A stretch of 64,000 nucleotides of DNA from Streptomyces sp. MMBL 11-1 (GTDB lineage: Bacteria > Actinomycetota > Actinomycetes > Streptomycetales > Streptomycetaceae), in assembly GCF_028622875.1 (NCBI RefSeq), contig NZ_CP117709.1:6203001-6267000 (forward strand), written 5' to 3'. The notes below the pieces were generated by a model. It searched no databases. It saw only the letters and a list, made by a program, of their open reading frames with translations, and was not told the DNA's origin. Position 1 is the stretch's first letter. The number at the start of each line of letters is the position of its first letter. The position numbers and the translations under genes are program-made. Shown in pieces: positions 53,961 to 64,000 of this stretch.

Positions 53961-54980
53961 ATGACGCGACGACTTGCTCAGGTGGCCCAGAAGGTGGGAG
54001 TCAGCGAGGCGACGGTCAGCCGGGTGCTGAACGGCAAGCCGGGCGTTTCCGACGCCACCCGGCAGGCCGTCCTCTCCGCGCTGGACGTCCTCGGGTACGA
54101 GCGCCCGACCCAGCTGCGGGGCGAACGGGCCCGGCTGGTCGGGCTGGTCCTGCCCGAGCTGCAGAACCCGATCTTCCCGGCGTTCGCCGAAGTGGTCGGC
54201 GGCGCGCTCGCCCAGCAGGGGCTGACCCCGGTGCTCTGCACCCAGACCAAGGGCGGCGTCTCCGAGGCCGACTACGTCGAGCTGCTCCTCCAGCAACAGG
54301 TCTCCGGGGTGGTCTTCGCCGGGGGCCTCTACCACCAGGCCGACGCCCCGCACGACCACTACAAGGTGCTCGCCGACCGCAAGATCCCCGTGGTGCTGAT
54401 CAACGCGGCCATCGCCCACCTCGGCTTCCCCGGCGTCTCCTGCGACGACTCCGTCGCCGTCGAGCAGGCCTGGCGGCACCTCGTCTCGCTCGGGCACGAG
54501 CGCATCGGGTTCGTCCTCGGCCCGTCCGACCACGTGCCCTCGCAGCGCAAGCTCGCCGCCGCCCGGTCGCTCGCCGAGGCGGCGGGAAGGACCGTGCCCG
54601 ACGAGTGGGTGGCCCGCGCGATGTTCTCGCTGGAGGGCGGGCAGGCCGCCGCGATGCGGCTGCTGGACCGGGGCGTCACCGGCATCATCTGCGCGAGCGA
54701 CCCGCTCGCGCTGGGCGCCGTGCGCGCCGCCCGCCGCCGCGGTCTCTCGGTGCCCGGCGAGGTGTCGGTCGTCGGCTACGACGACTCGGCCTTCATGAAC
54801 TGCACCGAGCCGCCCCTGACCACCGTCCGCCAGCCCATCGAGGCCATGGGGCGCGCGGCCGTGGAGCTGCTCTCGGTGCAGATCGGCGGACGGGCCGTGC
54901 CCTCGGACGAACTGCTCTTCGAGCCGGAGCTGGTGGTGCGCGCGTCCACCGCCCAGCCGCCGCGCGAGAATTCCCTGTGA
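53961..54980 (+). CDS. LacI family transcriptional regulator
   Basis: This 339-aa repressor has an N-terminal HTH RRLAQVAQKVGVSEATVSRV and hinge LNGKPGVSDATRQAVLSALD. The periplasmic-binding-protein-like effector domain contains LVGLVLPELQNPIFPAFAEV, IPVVLINAAI, CDDSVAVEQAWRHLVSLGHE, GIICASDPLALGAVRAARRR and VVGYDDSAFMNCTEPPLTTV. The ligand is probably a sugar, but no sugar gene is adjacent. The start is ATG 53961, with possible autoregulatory CTTGC repeats just upstream. Confidence 0.95.
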   Translation: MTRRLAQVAQKVGVSEATVSRVLNGKPGVSDATRQAVLSALDVLGYERPTQLRGERARLVGLVLPELQNPIFPAFAEVVGGALAQQGLTPVLCTQTKGGVSEADYVELLLQQQVSGVVFAGGLYHQADAPHDHYKVLADRKIPVVLINAAIAHLGFPGVSCDDSVAVEQAWRHLVSLGHERIGFVLGPSDHVPSQRKLAAARSLAEAAGRTVPDEWVARAMFSLEGGQAAAMRLLDRGVTGIICASDPLALGAVRAARRRGLSVPGEVSVVGYDDSAFMNCTEPPLTTVRQPIEAMGRAAVELLSVQIGGRAVPSDELLFEPELVVRASTAQPPRENSL

Positions 54981-55015
54981 TCCGTAGCTAATTTGCGTTG
55001 TCCGAGCCCTCTGGT

Positions 55016-56287
55016 TCAGGCCTGAGAGGGAGTCCGGGGGCCGGGCAGCGGCTGGGGAGGCCGGGGGCCCGTGTACTGCCCGCTGGGGCGGATGCGGAGC
55101 GGGCGCTCCCCGTACTCCTCCAGCGCGTGGGCGATCCAGCCCGCGGTGCGGGACACCGCGAACACGGTCTCGCCCGCGTCCGCCGCCATCCCCCGGGAGA
55201 CGGACAGGACGGCCAGCGCCAGGTCGATGTTGGCGTGCAGCGGAGCGTGCCGCGCCGTCGTCTCCACCACCTCGCGGGCCGCCGCCAGCGCCCCGGCGGC
55301 CTGCGGTACCTCCTCCAGCAGCGCCAACAGGGCCGTCGCCCGGGGGTCCTCGCCCCGGTACAGCCGGTGCCCCAGGCCCGGCACCCGCCGCCCGGTCCGC
55401 AGGTGATCGGCGACAACGGGGACCGCGCTGCCCCGGTCCACCGCCTCCCGGAGCATCCGGTGCGCCAGCCCGCTCGCCGCCCCGTGCAGCGGCCCCTCCA
55501 GCACGCCGAGGCCCGCCGACACCACGGCGTACGGGTGGGCCCGCGCGGAGGCGGCGACCCGGGCGGCCAGGGTGGAGGCGGCCAGGTCGTGGTCGATCAG
55601 GAGGACCAGGGCCGCGTCCAGCACGGCGAGGGACGGGGCGTCCGCCGGCTCCGCGGTGAGCCGTGACCACAGCGCCCGCGCCAGGGAGCCTCCGTCGTCC
55701 TCCGGGCCACCGAGCGCCGGCAGCGCGCCCACCAGTGTCGGGATCAGACTCCGGGCGCTGCTCAGCACCGCCTCGGGCGACAGGTCGAACCGCAGCGGAT
55801 CCGTGGCCGCCGCGGCGGTCACCGCCACCCGCAGCCGGTCCGTCGACCCGCTGTGCGCGGGCAGCGCGCCGACCGTCCGGCGCGCCGCCGCGAGGGTACC
55901 GGCGGTCGCGGTGAACCGGGCGCCGGGACGCACCTCGCCCGTCCACAGCCACTCGGCGACCTCCTCGTAGCCGTAGCGCCCGGCCAGCTCCGTCGCGTCG
56001 ACCCCGCGGAAGAAGCAGCGGTCGCCCTCGATGAGCGTGATACCGGTGCGGAAGGCCAGGTCGCCCCCGGCCGGGGAGGCGTCCCGGCGCCCCGAGCGCC
56101 GGGCCAGCGCCCGGACCTCGTCGGCGTCGAACGTGCTGCCCCGCCCTCCGGCGGCCCGCGCGCTGTTCAGCTGGCCCCGGCTGACGTAGGCGTACACCGT
56201 CTCCGGCTTCACGCCCAGCAGTTCGGCGGCCTCCCGGGTGGTGAGCCGGGGTGCTTCCCGCTCGTCGGGCGCTGGTTGATCCGTCAT
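55016..56287 (-). CDS. Citrate synthase homologue fused to an N-terminal DNA-binding domain
   Basis: This 423-aa protein (ATG 56287) begins with a MerR/excisionase-like winged helix (LTTREAAELLGVKPETVYAY, VSRGQLNSARAAGGRGSTFD, about 15-65) followed by a citrate/methylcitrate synthase domain. Citrate synthase features are kept: LEGPLHGAASGLA, LGHRLYRGEDPRA (His), ANIDLALAVL (catalytic Asp) and TAGWIAHALEEY, ending PSGQYTGPRP. It may be an enzyme, or a regulator sensing oxaloacetate or CoA esters. It is divergent from the second homologue, with a repeated operator-like motif between them. Confidence 0.9.
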   Translation of the reverse strand: MTDQPAPDEREAPRLTTREAAELLGVKPETVYAYVSRGQLNSARAAGGRGSTFDADEVRALARRSGRRDASPAGGDLAFRTGITLIEGDRCFFRGVDATELAGRYGYEEVAEWLWTGEVRPGARFTATAGTLAAARRTVGALPAHSGSTDRLRVAVTAAAATDPLRFDLSPEAVLSSARSLIPTLVGALPALGGPEDDGGSLARALWSRLTAEPADAPSLAVLDAALVLLIDHDLAASTLAARVAASARAHPYAVVSAGLGVLEGPLHGAASGLAHRMLREAVDRGSAVPVVADHLRTGRRVPGLGHRLYRGEDPRATALLALLEEVPQAAGALAAAREVVETTARHAPLHANIDLALAVLSVSRGMAADAGETVFAVSRTAGWIAHALEEYGERPLRIRPSGQYTGPRPPQPLPGPRTPSQA

Positions 56288-56344
56288 GCCGACCACCGTA
56301 TCCATCCTGAATCCATGAGGGAGTCCAAGGATCTCGGCCCCTAT

Positions 56345-56400
56345 GTTGATTCAATCAACGTTGACAGAAATCGAGTCAATCATAGACAGTCGAATCAATG
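56345..56400. promoter_or_regulatory. Divergent citrate synthase promoter region with repeated GAnTCAATCA motifs
   Basis: A perfect 15-nt palindrome GTTGATTCAATCAAC (56345-56359) contains GATTCAATCA. Further copies in direct orientation are GAGTCAATCA (56373-56382) and GAATCAATG (56392-56400). A consensus -35 TTGACA sits at 56361-56366, with TAGACA (56383-56388) as a possible -10. The motifs flank and overlap the rightward promoter, the expected geometry for an operator of the divergently encoded HTH protein (inference). Confidence 0.6.
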
Positions 56401-56426
56401 TTCCGAGCGTCGAAAAGAGAACAGCC

Positions 56427-57572
56427 ATGACCACCACCCCTGCCGTCCCCCGTGGCCTCGCCGGCGTCGTCGTCACCGATACCGCCCTCGGCGACGTACG
56501 CGGGCGCGAGGGCTTCTACCACTACCGCCAGTACTCGGCGATCGAGCTCGCGCGGACCCGCGGCTTCGAGGACGTCTGGTACCTGATGGTCCACGGAGAA
56601 CTGCCGGACCGGGCAGCCGCCGCCGACTTCGCCACCCGCACGGCCGCCCTGCGCACCCTGCCCGCCGAGGTGCGCGAGGCGCTGCCCGCCATCGCCCGCG
56701 CCGGCGCCGTCTCCGGCCCCCTCGCCGGACTGCGCACGGCGCTGTCCCTGCTCGGAGCCTCGGCCGGATTCCGCCCGGTGTACGACATCGGGGCCGGGCG
56801 GCGCCGGGAGGACGCGCTCGCCGCCTGCGCGGCCGTCCCCACGATCCTCACCGCACTCCATCGCCTGGGCCAGGGCCTCTCGCCGGTCGAGCCCCGCGAG
56901 GACCTGCCGCACGCCGCGAACTACCTGTACATGCTGACCGGGACGGAGCCGGAGCCGGAGCACGCCAGGGCCGTCGAGCAGTACCTCATCTCGACCGTCG
57001 ACCACGGCTTCAACGCCTCCACCTTCACCGCCCGGGTCGTCGCCTCCACCGGAGCCGACCTGGCCGCCTGTCTGGTCGCGGCGGTGGGCGCGCTCTCCGG
57101 ACCGCTGCACGGCGGAGCCCCCAGCCGGGCCCTGGACACCCTGGACGCCATCGGCACCCCGGACCGCATCGACGGCTGGATCCGCGAGCAGGTCCTTTCC
57201 GGCCACCGCATCATGGGCTTCGGCCACCCCGTCTACCGCACCGAGGACCCGCGTTCCCGGATGCTCAAGTCCCTCGCGCAGGGTTTCGGCGGGCCGCTCG
57301 TCGACTTCGCCGTGGAGGTGGAACGCCAGGTCGAGGCCATCCTCGCCGAGCTCAAGCCGGGCCGGGAACTGCACACCAATGTGGAGTTCTACGCCGGAGT
57401 GGTCATGGAGCTGTGCGGGCTGCCGCGTGCGATGTTCACCCCCACCTTCTGTGCGGCACGGGTGATCGGCTGGAGCGCCAATATCCTGGAGCAGGCGGAG
57501 GACTCGAAGATCATCCGCCCGGCGGCCCGCTACGTCGGCGCACCCCCGCCGCAGCCGGTCCCGGCACGCTGA
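56427..57572 (+). CDS. Citrate synthase family protein with altered active site
   Basis: The protein is 381 aa from ATG 56427. Family motifs: FYHYRQYSAIELA, VDHGFNASTFTARVVASTGA, LSGPLHGGAPSRALD (His), IMGFGHPVYRTEDPRS (His), and KIIRPAARYVGP. The usual catalytic Asp block NVDFYSG reads NVEFYAGVVMELCGLPRAMF (Asp to Glu), and the GWxAH block reads GWSANILEQ (His to Asn). Both differences are unlike the fused paralogue. It could still be a citrate synthase of an actinobacterial subgroup, or use another acyl-CoA. It is followed by the CobW gene after 23 nt. Confidence 0.9.
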   Translation: MTTTPAVPRGLAGVVVTDTALGDVRGREGFYHYRQYSAIELARTRGFEDVWYLMVHGELPDRAAAADFATRTAALRTLPAEVREALPAIARAGAVSGPLAGLRTALSLLGASAGFRPVYDIGAGRRREDALAACAAVPTILTALHRLGQGLSPVEPREDLPHAANYLYMLTGTEPEPEHARAVEQYLISTVDHGFNASTFTARVVASTGADLAACLVAAVGALSGPLHGGAPSRALDTLDAIGTPDRIDGWIREQVLSGHRIMGFGHPVYRTEDPRSRMLKSLAQGFGGPLVDFAVEVERQVEAILAELKPGRELHTNVEFYAGVVMELCGLPRAMFTPTFCAARVIGWSANILEQAEDSKIIRPAARYVGAPPPQPVPAR

Positions 57573-57595
57573 CAACGCCCCCAGAAAGGCCCCCG

Positions 57596-58711
57596 TTGAC
57601 CCCGCCCCGCACCCCGCAGATCCCGGTCGTCGTCCTGGCGGGCTTCCTCGGCTCCGGCAAGACCACACTCCTGAACCATCTGCTCCGCAACCGCGCGGGC
57701 ACCCGGATCGGCGTGATCGTCAACGACTTCGGGGCCATCGAGATCGACGCCATGACCGTTTCGGGGCAGGTGGGATCGACGGTCTCGCTGGGCAACGGCT
57801 GCCTGTGCTGCGCCGTCGACGCGAGCGAACTCGACACCTTCCTGGAGACGCTGACCCGGCCGTCCGCCCGGCTGGACGTGATCGTCATCGAGGCGAGCGG
57901 TCTGGCCGAACCCCAGGAACTCGTCCGCATGCTGCTGGCCAGCGACAACCCGCACATTCTGTACGGGGGCCTCGTCGAGGTCGTCGACGCGGCGGAATTC
58001 GACCGCACCCGTCAGCGGCACCCGGAGATCGACCGTCATCTCGCCGTCGCCGACCTCGTCGTCCTGAACAAGACCGACCGGGTGGGGGAGGCCGAACGGG
58101 AGCGGCTGCGGGCGACGGTCACGGAGCTGAGCGGCCCGGCCGCCGTGATCTCCGCCGCGCACGGCCGGATCGACCCCGAGCTCCTCTTCGACCCGGCCCT
58201 GCGGCCGGACCACGAGGACACGGTCCGCCAGCTCACCTTCGAGGACCTGCTGCGGGAGGAGGAGGGCGAGGGGCACGGCGACCACCTCCACGCCTCGTAC
58301 GAGAGCGTCGACTTCACCTCGGACATCCCCATGGACCCGCGCCGCTTCATGGAGTTCCTCGACTCCCGGCCCGACGGGCTCTACCGGATCAAGGGGTTCG
58401 CGGACTTCGGCGCGGGGGACCGGCACAACACGTACGCGCTGCACGCGGTGGGCCGCTTCCTGCGCTTCGCCCCCCGCCCGTGGGCGCGCGGCGAACAGCG
58501 GCTCACCCAGCTCGTCATGATCGGCGCGGGCATCGACGCCGAAGCGCTGCTCGCCCGACTCGCCGCCTGCCGTGCGGACGAACCCGTGCGTGCGGACGAA
58601 CCCGTGCGTGCGGACGCCGCTGACGTCGAGCGCGCCATGTGGGGCGTGCTCCGCTACGTACACCAGGAGACGGACCCCGTGGACGTACGGGAAGCGGCCA
58701 CGGAGGTGTGA
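57596..58711 (+). CDS. CobW/COG0523 family GTP-dependent metallochaperone
   Basis: This 371-aa G3E GTPase starts at TTG 57596 with AGAAAGG upstream. P-loop VVVLAGFLGSGKTTLLNHLL (about 10-28), the metal motif LGNGCLCCAV (CxCC), Walker B-like VIVIEASGLAEP, and the base-recognition motif NKTD. The CobW C-terminal domain is at about 245-330 (DGLYRIKGFADF, NTYALHAVGRFLRFAP), with an HGDHLH histidine motif before it. Function: zinc (or other metal) insertion. The C-terminus holds an in-frame 18-bp tandem repeat. It is probably co-transcribed with the citrate synthase homologue. Confidence 0.92.
   Translation: MTPPRTPQIPVVVLAGFLGSGKTTLLNHLLRNRAGTRIGVIVNDFGAIEIDAMTVSGQVGSTVSLGNGCLCCAVDASELDTFLETLTRPSARLDVIVIEASGLAEPQELVRMLLASDNPHILYGGLVEVVDAAEFDRTRQRHPEIDRHLAVADLVVLNKTDRVGEAERERLRATVTELSGPAAVISAAHGRIDPELLFDPALRPDHEDTVRQLTFEDLLREEEGEGHGDHLHASYESVDFTSDIPMDPRRFMEFLDSRPDGLYRIKGFADFGAGDRHNTYALHAVGRFLRFAPRPWARGEQRLTQLVMIGAGIDAEALLARLAACRADEPVRADEPVRADAADVERAMWGVLRYVHQETDPVDVREAATEV
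58572..58616 (+). repeat. 18-bp in-frame tandem repeat (2.5 copies) in cobW-like gene
   Basis: GTGCGGACGAACCCGTGC is repeated exactly at 58572 and 58590, with a partial third copy from 58608. It encodes RADEPV repeats and keeps the frame, so copy-number change would alter protein length by six residues per unit. Confidence 0.85.
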
Positions 58712-58724
58712 CCGCCCCCGGCCG

Positions 58725-58743
58725 CTCCCCGCCGAACGGGGAG
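58725..58743. terminator. Small hairpin between cobW-like gene and parC
   Basis: CTCCCCG / CGGGGAG with a 5-nt loop lies in the 40-nt convergent gap. Confidence 0.5.
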
Positions 58744-58751
58744 GATCCCGC

Positions 58752-61205
<2,454 letters not shown>

Positions 61206-61473
61206 CGCGGCTGCGACTCCTTCACAGATTCTGTTCGGACAACCTGAGCTTGTTCGGTACGACACGAGCTACTGACGCGGTCCATTGTGGACCGCCGGAC
61301 TGACAACGCCGACCTCGACCCGTCCGAAGCGGGCCGAGGGGACCCGCCCGGACAGCGTCCGCGACACCATCGACGGAAACATCCGAGGAACGGGAACTTC
61401 GCCAGGTGCCGGTGCGCTTGCTTAGAGTGGCAGGTCTGGCAGGAAGTCCAGTATCGCGATCGAAGGGACGTAC

Positions 61474-62856
61474 ATGCCCATGGGTCACACGGCCACCGCA
61501 CAGGCCGGCTCCGGCGGCTTGACAGCGACCGAGCACCGCCTGGCCAACGGCCTGCGTGTGGTGCTCTCCGAGGACCATCTGACCCCGGTCGCCGCGGTCT
61601 GCCTCTGGTACGACGTCGGCTCGCGCCACGAGGTCAAGGGACGCACCGGTCTGGCTCACCTCTTCGAGCACCTGATGTTCCAGGGCTCGGGTCAGGTGAA
61701 GGGGAACGGCCACTTCGAGCTCGTCCAGGGAGCCGGCGGCTCGCTCAACGGGACGACCAGCTTCGAGCGGACCAATTACTTCGAGACCATGCCCACCCAC
61801 CAGGTGGAGCTGGCGCTCTGGCTCGAAGCCGACCGGATGGGCTCCCTCCTCGCCGCACTCGACGAGGAGTCCATGGAGAACCAGCGCGACGTCGTCAAGA
61901 ACGAACGCCGCCAGCGTTACGACAACGTGCCCTACGGCACCGCGTTCGAGAAGCTGACCGCCCTCTCCTACCCCGAGGGCCACCCGTACCACCACACCCC
62001 GATCGGCTCCATGGCCGACCTGGACGCGGCCACGCTGGAGGACGCCCGCGCGTTCTTCCGTACGTACTACGCGCCCAACAACGCGGTGATCTCGGTCGTC
62101 GGCGACATCGACCCCGAGCAGACCCTCGCCTGGATCGAGAAGTACTTCGGCTCCATCCCCTCCCACGACGGCAAGCAGCCGCCGCGCGACGGGACGCTGC
62201 CCGGCATCATCGGCGAGCAGCTGCGCGAAGTGGTCCACGAGGAGGTCCCGGCGCGCGCCCTGATGGCCGCCTACCGGCTCCCCCACGACGGCACCCGCGC
62301 CTGTGACGCCGCCGACCTGGCGCTCACCGTGCTGGGCGGCGGCGAGTCCTCCCGGCTGCACAACCGCCTGGTCCGCCGCGACCGTACGGCGGTGGCGGCC
62401 GGTTTCGGGCTGCTGCGGCTCGCCGGGGCGCCCTCGCTGGGCTGGCTGGACGTGAAGACGTCCGGCGGTGTCGAGGTGGAGACGGTCGAGGCCGCGGTCG
62501 ACGAGGAGCTCGCCCGGTTCGCCGCCGAGGGGCCCACGCCCGAGGAAATGGAGCGGGCGCAGGCGCAGTTGGAGCGCGAGTGGCTGGACCGGCTGGGGAC
62601 GGTCGCCGGCCGCGCCGACGAACTGTGCCGCTACGCGGTCCTGTTCGGTGACCCGCAGCTCGCCCTGAGCGCCGTGGGCCGCGTCCTGGACATCACCGCG
62701 GAGGAGGTGCGCGCGGCGGCCGAGGCCGCCCTGCGGCCCGACAACCGGGCGGTGCTGGTGTACGAACCCATCGAGCCGGCCGACGAGGCCGACGGGTCCG
62801 ACGAGGGCACGGCAGCCACCGAGGGCACCGACGCGCACGAGGGGGCGGACAAGTGA
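61474..62856 (+). CDS. M16 family zinc peptidase, catalytic subunit
   Basis: This is a 460-aa pitrilysin/MPP-type metallopeptidase. The inverted zinc motif HLFEHLMFQG (HxxEH, about 63-67), with the downstream Glu in the SMENQRDVVKNERRQRY region, is complete. The M16 second half has VVGDIDPEQTLAWIEKYFG and RALMAAYRLP. No signal peptide, so cytosolic. ATG 61474 follows AAGGGA; a second ATG is 6 nt on. The C-terminus is acidic (DEADGSDEGTAATEGTD). It overlaps the next gene by 4 nt (GTGA), so the two subunits are translationally coupled and probably form a heterodimer. Confidence 0.95.
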   Translation: MPMGHTATAQAGSGGLTATEHRLANGLRVVLSEDHLTPVAAVCLWYDVGSRHEVKGRTGLAHLFEHLMFQGSGQVKGNGHFELVQGAGGSLNGTTSFERTNYFETMPTHQVELALWLEADRMGSLLAALDEESMENQRDVVKNERRQRYDNVPYGTAFEKLTALSYPEGHPYHHTPIGSMADLDAATLEDARAFFRTYYAPNNAVISVVGDIDPEQTLAWIEKYFGSIPSHDGKQPPRDGTLPGIIGEQLREVVHEEVPARALMAAYRLPHDGTRACDAADLALTVLGGGESSRLHNRLVRRDRTAVAAGFGLLRLAGAPSLGWLDVKTSGGVEVETVEAAVDEELARFAAEGPTPEEMERAQAQLEREWLDRLGTVAGRADELCRYAVLFGDPQLALSAVGRVLDITAEEVRAAAEAALRPDNRAVLVYEPIEPADEADGSDEGTAATEGTDAHEGADK

Positions 62857-64000
62857 GCGACGCCGCCGCGACTGGAGTAGCCATGGAGTACCACCCGCAG
62901 CCCAGGCCCGGCACGGCCCGCCCCTGGGCCTTCCCGGCGCCCGAGCGCGGCGCCCTGCCCAACGGGCTGACCGTGCTGCGCTGCCACCGCCCCGGCCAGC
63001 AGGTCGTCGCGGTGGAGATCTTCCTGGACGCGCCCCTGGAGGCGGAGCCCGAGGGCCTGGACGGCGTGGCCACGATCATGTCGCGGGCGCTCTCCGAGGG
63101 CACCGACAAGCACAGCGCCGAGGAGTTCGCCGCCGAGCTGGAGCGCTGCGGCGCCACGCTCGACGCGCACGCCGACCACCCCGGCGTCCGGGTGTCCCTG
63201 GAGGTTCCGGCCTCCCGGCTGGCCAAGGCCCTCGGGCTGGTCGCCGAGGCGCTGCGGGCCCCCGCCTTCGACGGGAGCGAGATCGAGCGCCTCGTCGGCA
63301 ACCGCCTCGACGAGATCCCCCACGAGCAGGCCAACCCGTCCCGGCGCGCCGCCAAGCAGCTCTCCAAGGAGCTGTTCCCGGCCGGCGCCCGGATGTCCCG
63401 CCCGCGCCTGGGCACCGAGGAGACGGTCCGGCGGATCGACGAGAGGGCCGTGCGCGCCTTCTTCGACGCCCACGTCCGTCCGTCCACCGCGACGGCCGTG
63501 ATCGTCGGCGACCTGACCGGCATCGACCTGGACGCGCTGTTGGCGGAGACCCTCGGTGACTGGTCGGGCGACGCCGGGCAGGCCCGCCCGGTGCCGCCCA
63601 TCACCGCGGACGACACCGGCCGCGTGGTCATCGTGGACCGGCCCGGCGCGGTCCAGACCCAGCTGCTGATCGGCCGCATCGGCGCCGACCGGCACGAGCG
63701 CGTCTGGCCCGCCCAGGTGCTCGGTACGTACTGCCTGGGCGGCACCCTGACCTCCCGGCTGGACCGGGTGCTGCGCGAGGAGAAGGGGTACACCTACGGG
63801 GTGCGCGCCTTCGCCCAGGTGCTGCGTTCCAGCGGCCCCGACTCGGGCGGCGCGGCCATGCTCGCGATCAGCGGCTCGGTGGACACGGAGTCCACCGGAC
63901 CGGCGCTGGACGACCTCTGGAAGGTCCTGCGGACGCTGGCCGCCGAGGGGCTGACCGACGCCGAGCGCGAGACGGCCGTGCAGAACCTGGTGGGGGTCGC
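62853..64000 (+). CDS. M16 family peptidase, non-catalytic subunit (3' end outside window)
   Basis: This frame runs open to the window edge (382 codons seen). GTG 62853 overlaps the preceding stop; ATG 62883 with GGAG upstream is an alternative. Features: RGALPNGLTVLRCHRPGQQV, LDGVATIMSRALSEGTDKHS (where HxxEH would be, so the zinc motif is missing), AELERCGATLDAHADHPGVR, TATAVIVGDLTGIDLDAL and REEKGYTYGVRAFAQV (M16 C-terminal Arg-Tyr motif). It probably serves as the substrate-binding partner of the catalytic subunit. Confidence 0.93.
   Translation, partial: MSDAAATGVAMEYHPQPRPGTARPWAFPAPERGALPNGLTVLRCHRPGQQVVAVEIFLDAPLEAEPEGLDGVATIMSRALSEGTDKHSAEEFAAELERCGATLDAHADHPGVRVSLEVPASRLAKALGLVAEALRAPAFDGSEIERLVGNRLDEIPHEQANPSRRAAKQLSKELFPAGARMSRPRLGTEETVRRIDERAVRAFFDAHVRPSTATAVIVGDLTGIDLDALLAETLGDWSGDAGQARPVPPITADDTGRVVIVDRPGAVQTQLLIGRIGADRHERVWPAQVLGTYCLGGTLTSRLDRVLREEKGYTYGVRAFAQVLRSSGPDSGGAAMLAISGSVDTESTGPALDDLWKVLRTLAAEGLTDAERETAVQNLVGV

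Overview
The window is chromosomal DNA of a Streptomyces. The evidence is very high GC with GC-biased third codon positions, GTG and TTG starts, and a gene order that matches, as I recall it, the conserved core of Streptomyces around lexA-nrdRJ (SCO5803-5805 in S. coelicolor) and whiH-hrdB (SCO5819-5820). There are no rRNA or tRNA genes, phage genes, insertion sequences or CRISPR arrays. Most of the window is vertically inherited core genome with a few accessory insertions.

Layout. 1-6.5 kb: the end of a sensor kinase, a TAXI-type binding protein without its permease, the tRNA-modifying genes miaB and miaA, and between them a dioxygenase-fold protein and a small MT0933-like antitoxin with a collagen-like tail. 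6.6-13 kb: dapF, the second RelA/SpoT homologue rshA, a secreted M1 peptidase and the GTPase gene hflX. 13-16 kb: two tandem lipoprotein serine proteases. 16-22 kb: a four-gene NRPS-independent siderophore (NIS) operon consisting of an aminotransferase, two IucA/IucC synthetases and a GNAT acyltransferase; it lacks the usual decarboxylase, N-hydroxylase and transporter. 22-29 kb: a DinG-like Fe-S helicase, the SOS repressor lexA, and nrdR-nrdJ (B12-dependent ribonucleotide reductase). The lexA/nrdR intergenic region carries a LexA box and a NrdR-type palindrome. 29-36 kb: TerD, DUF4937, a histidine phosphatase, an ADP-ribosylglycohydrolase, a DUF4173 membrane protein, rnhB and hypotheticals. 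37-44 kb: recQ with a C-terminal phosphoribosyltransferase-like domain, a degenerate gene, a 40-nt perfect palindrome made of two inverted DnaA boxes in front of a DUF4192 gene, an NrtR-like Nudix regulator with an apparently leaderless promoter, and an ABC ATPase-permease fusion. 44-51 kb: whiH (sporulation regulator), hrdB (principal sigma factor), a secreted trypsin, a DUF7455 zinc protein and parE. 51-64 kb: a CitAB-type two-component system, a LacI regulator, two divergent citrate synthase homologues (one fused to a DNA-binding domain), a CobW GTPase, parC, and a pair of M16 peptidases, the second cut by the window edge.

Themes. Genome maintenance is over-represented (LexA, DinG-like helicase, RecQ, RNase HII, NrdRJ, ParE/ParC). 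Global control is also prominent (HrdB, WhiH, RshA). The parts I could not tie to a described function are the NIS operon product, the DnaA-box palindrome, the citrate synthase pair with its repeated operator-like motif, and the broken gene after recQ.
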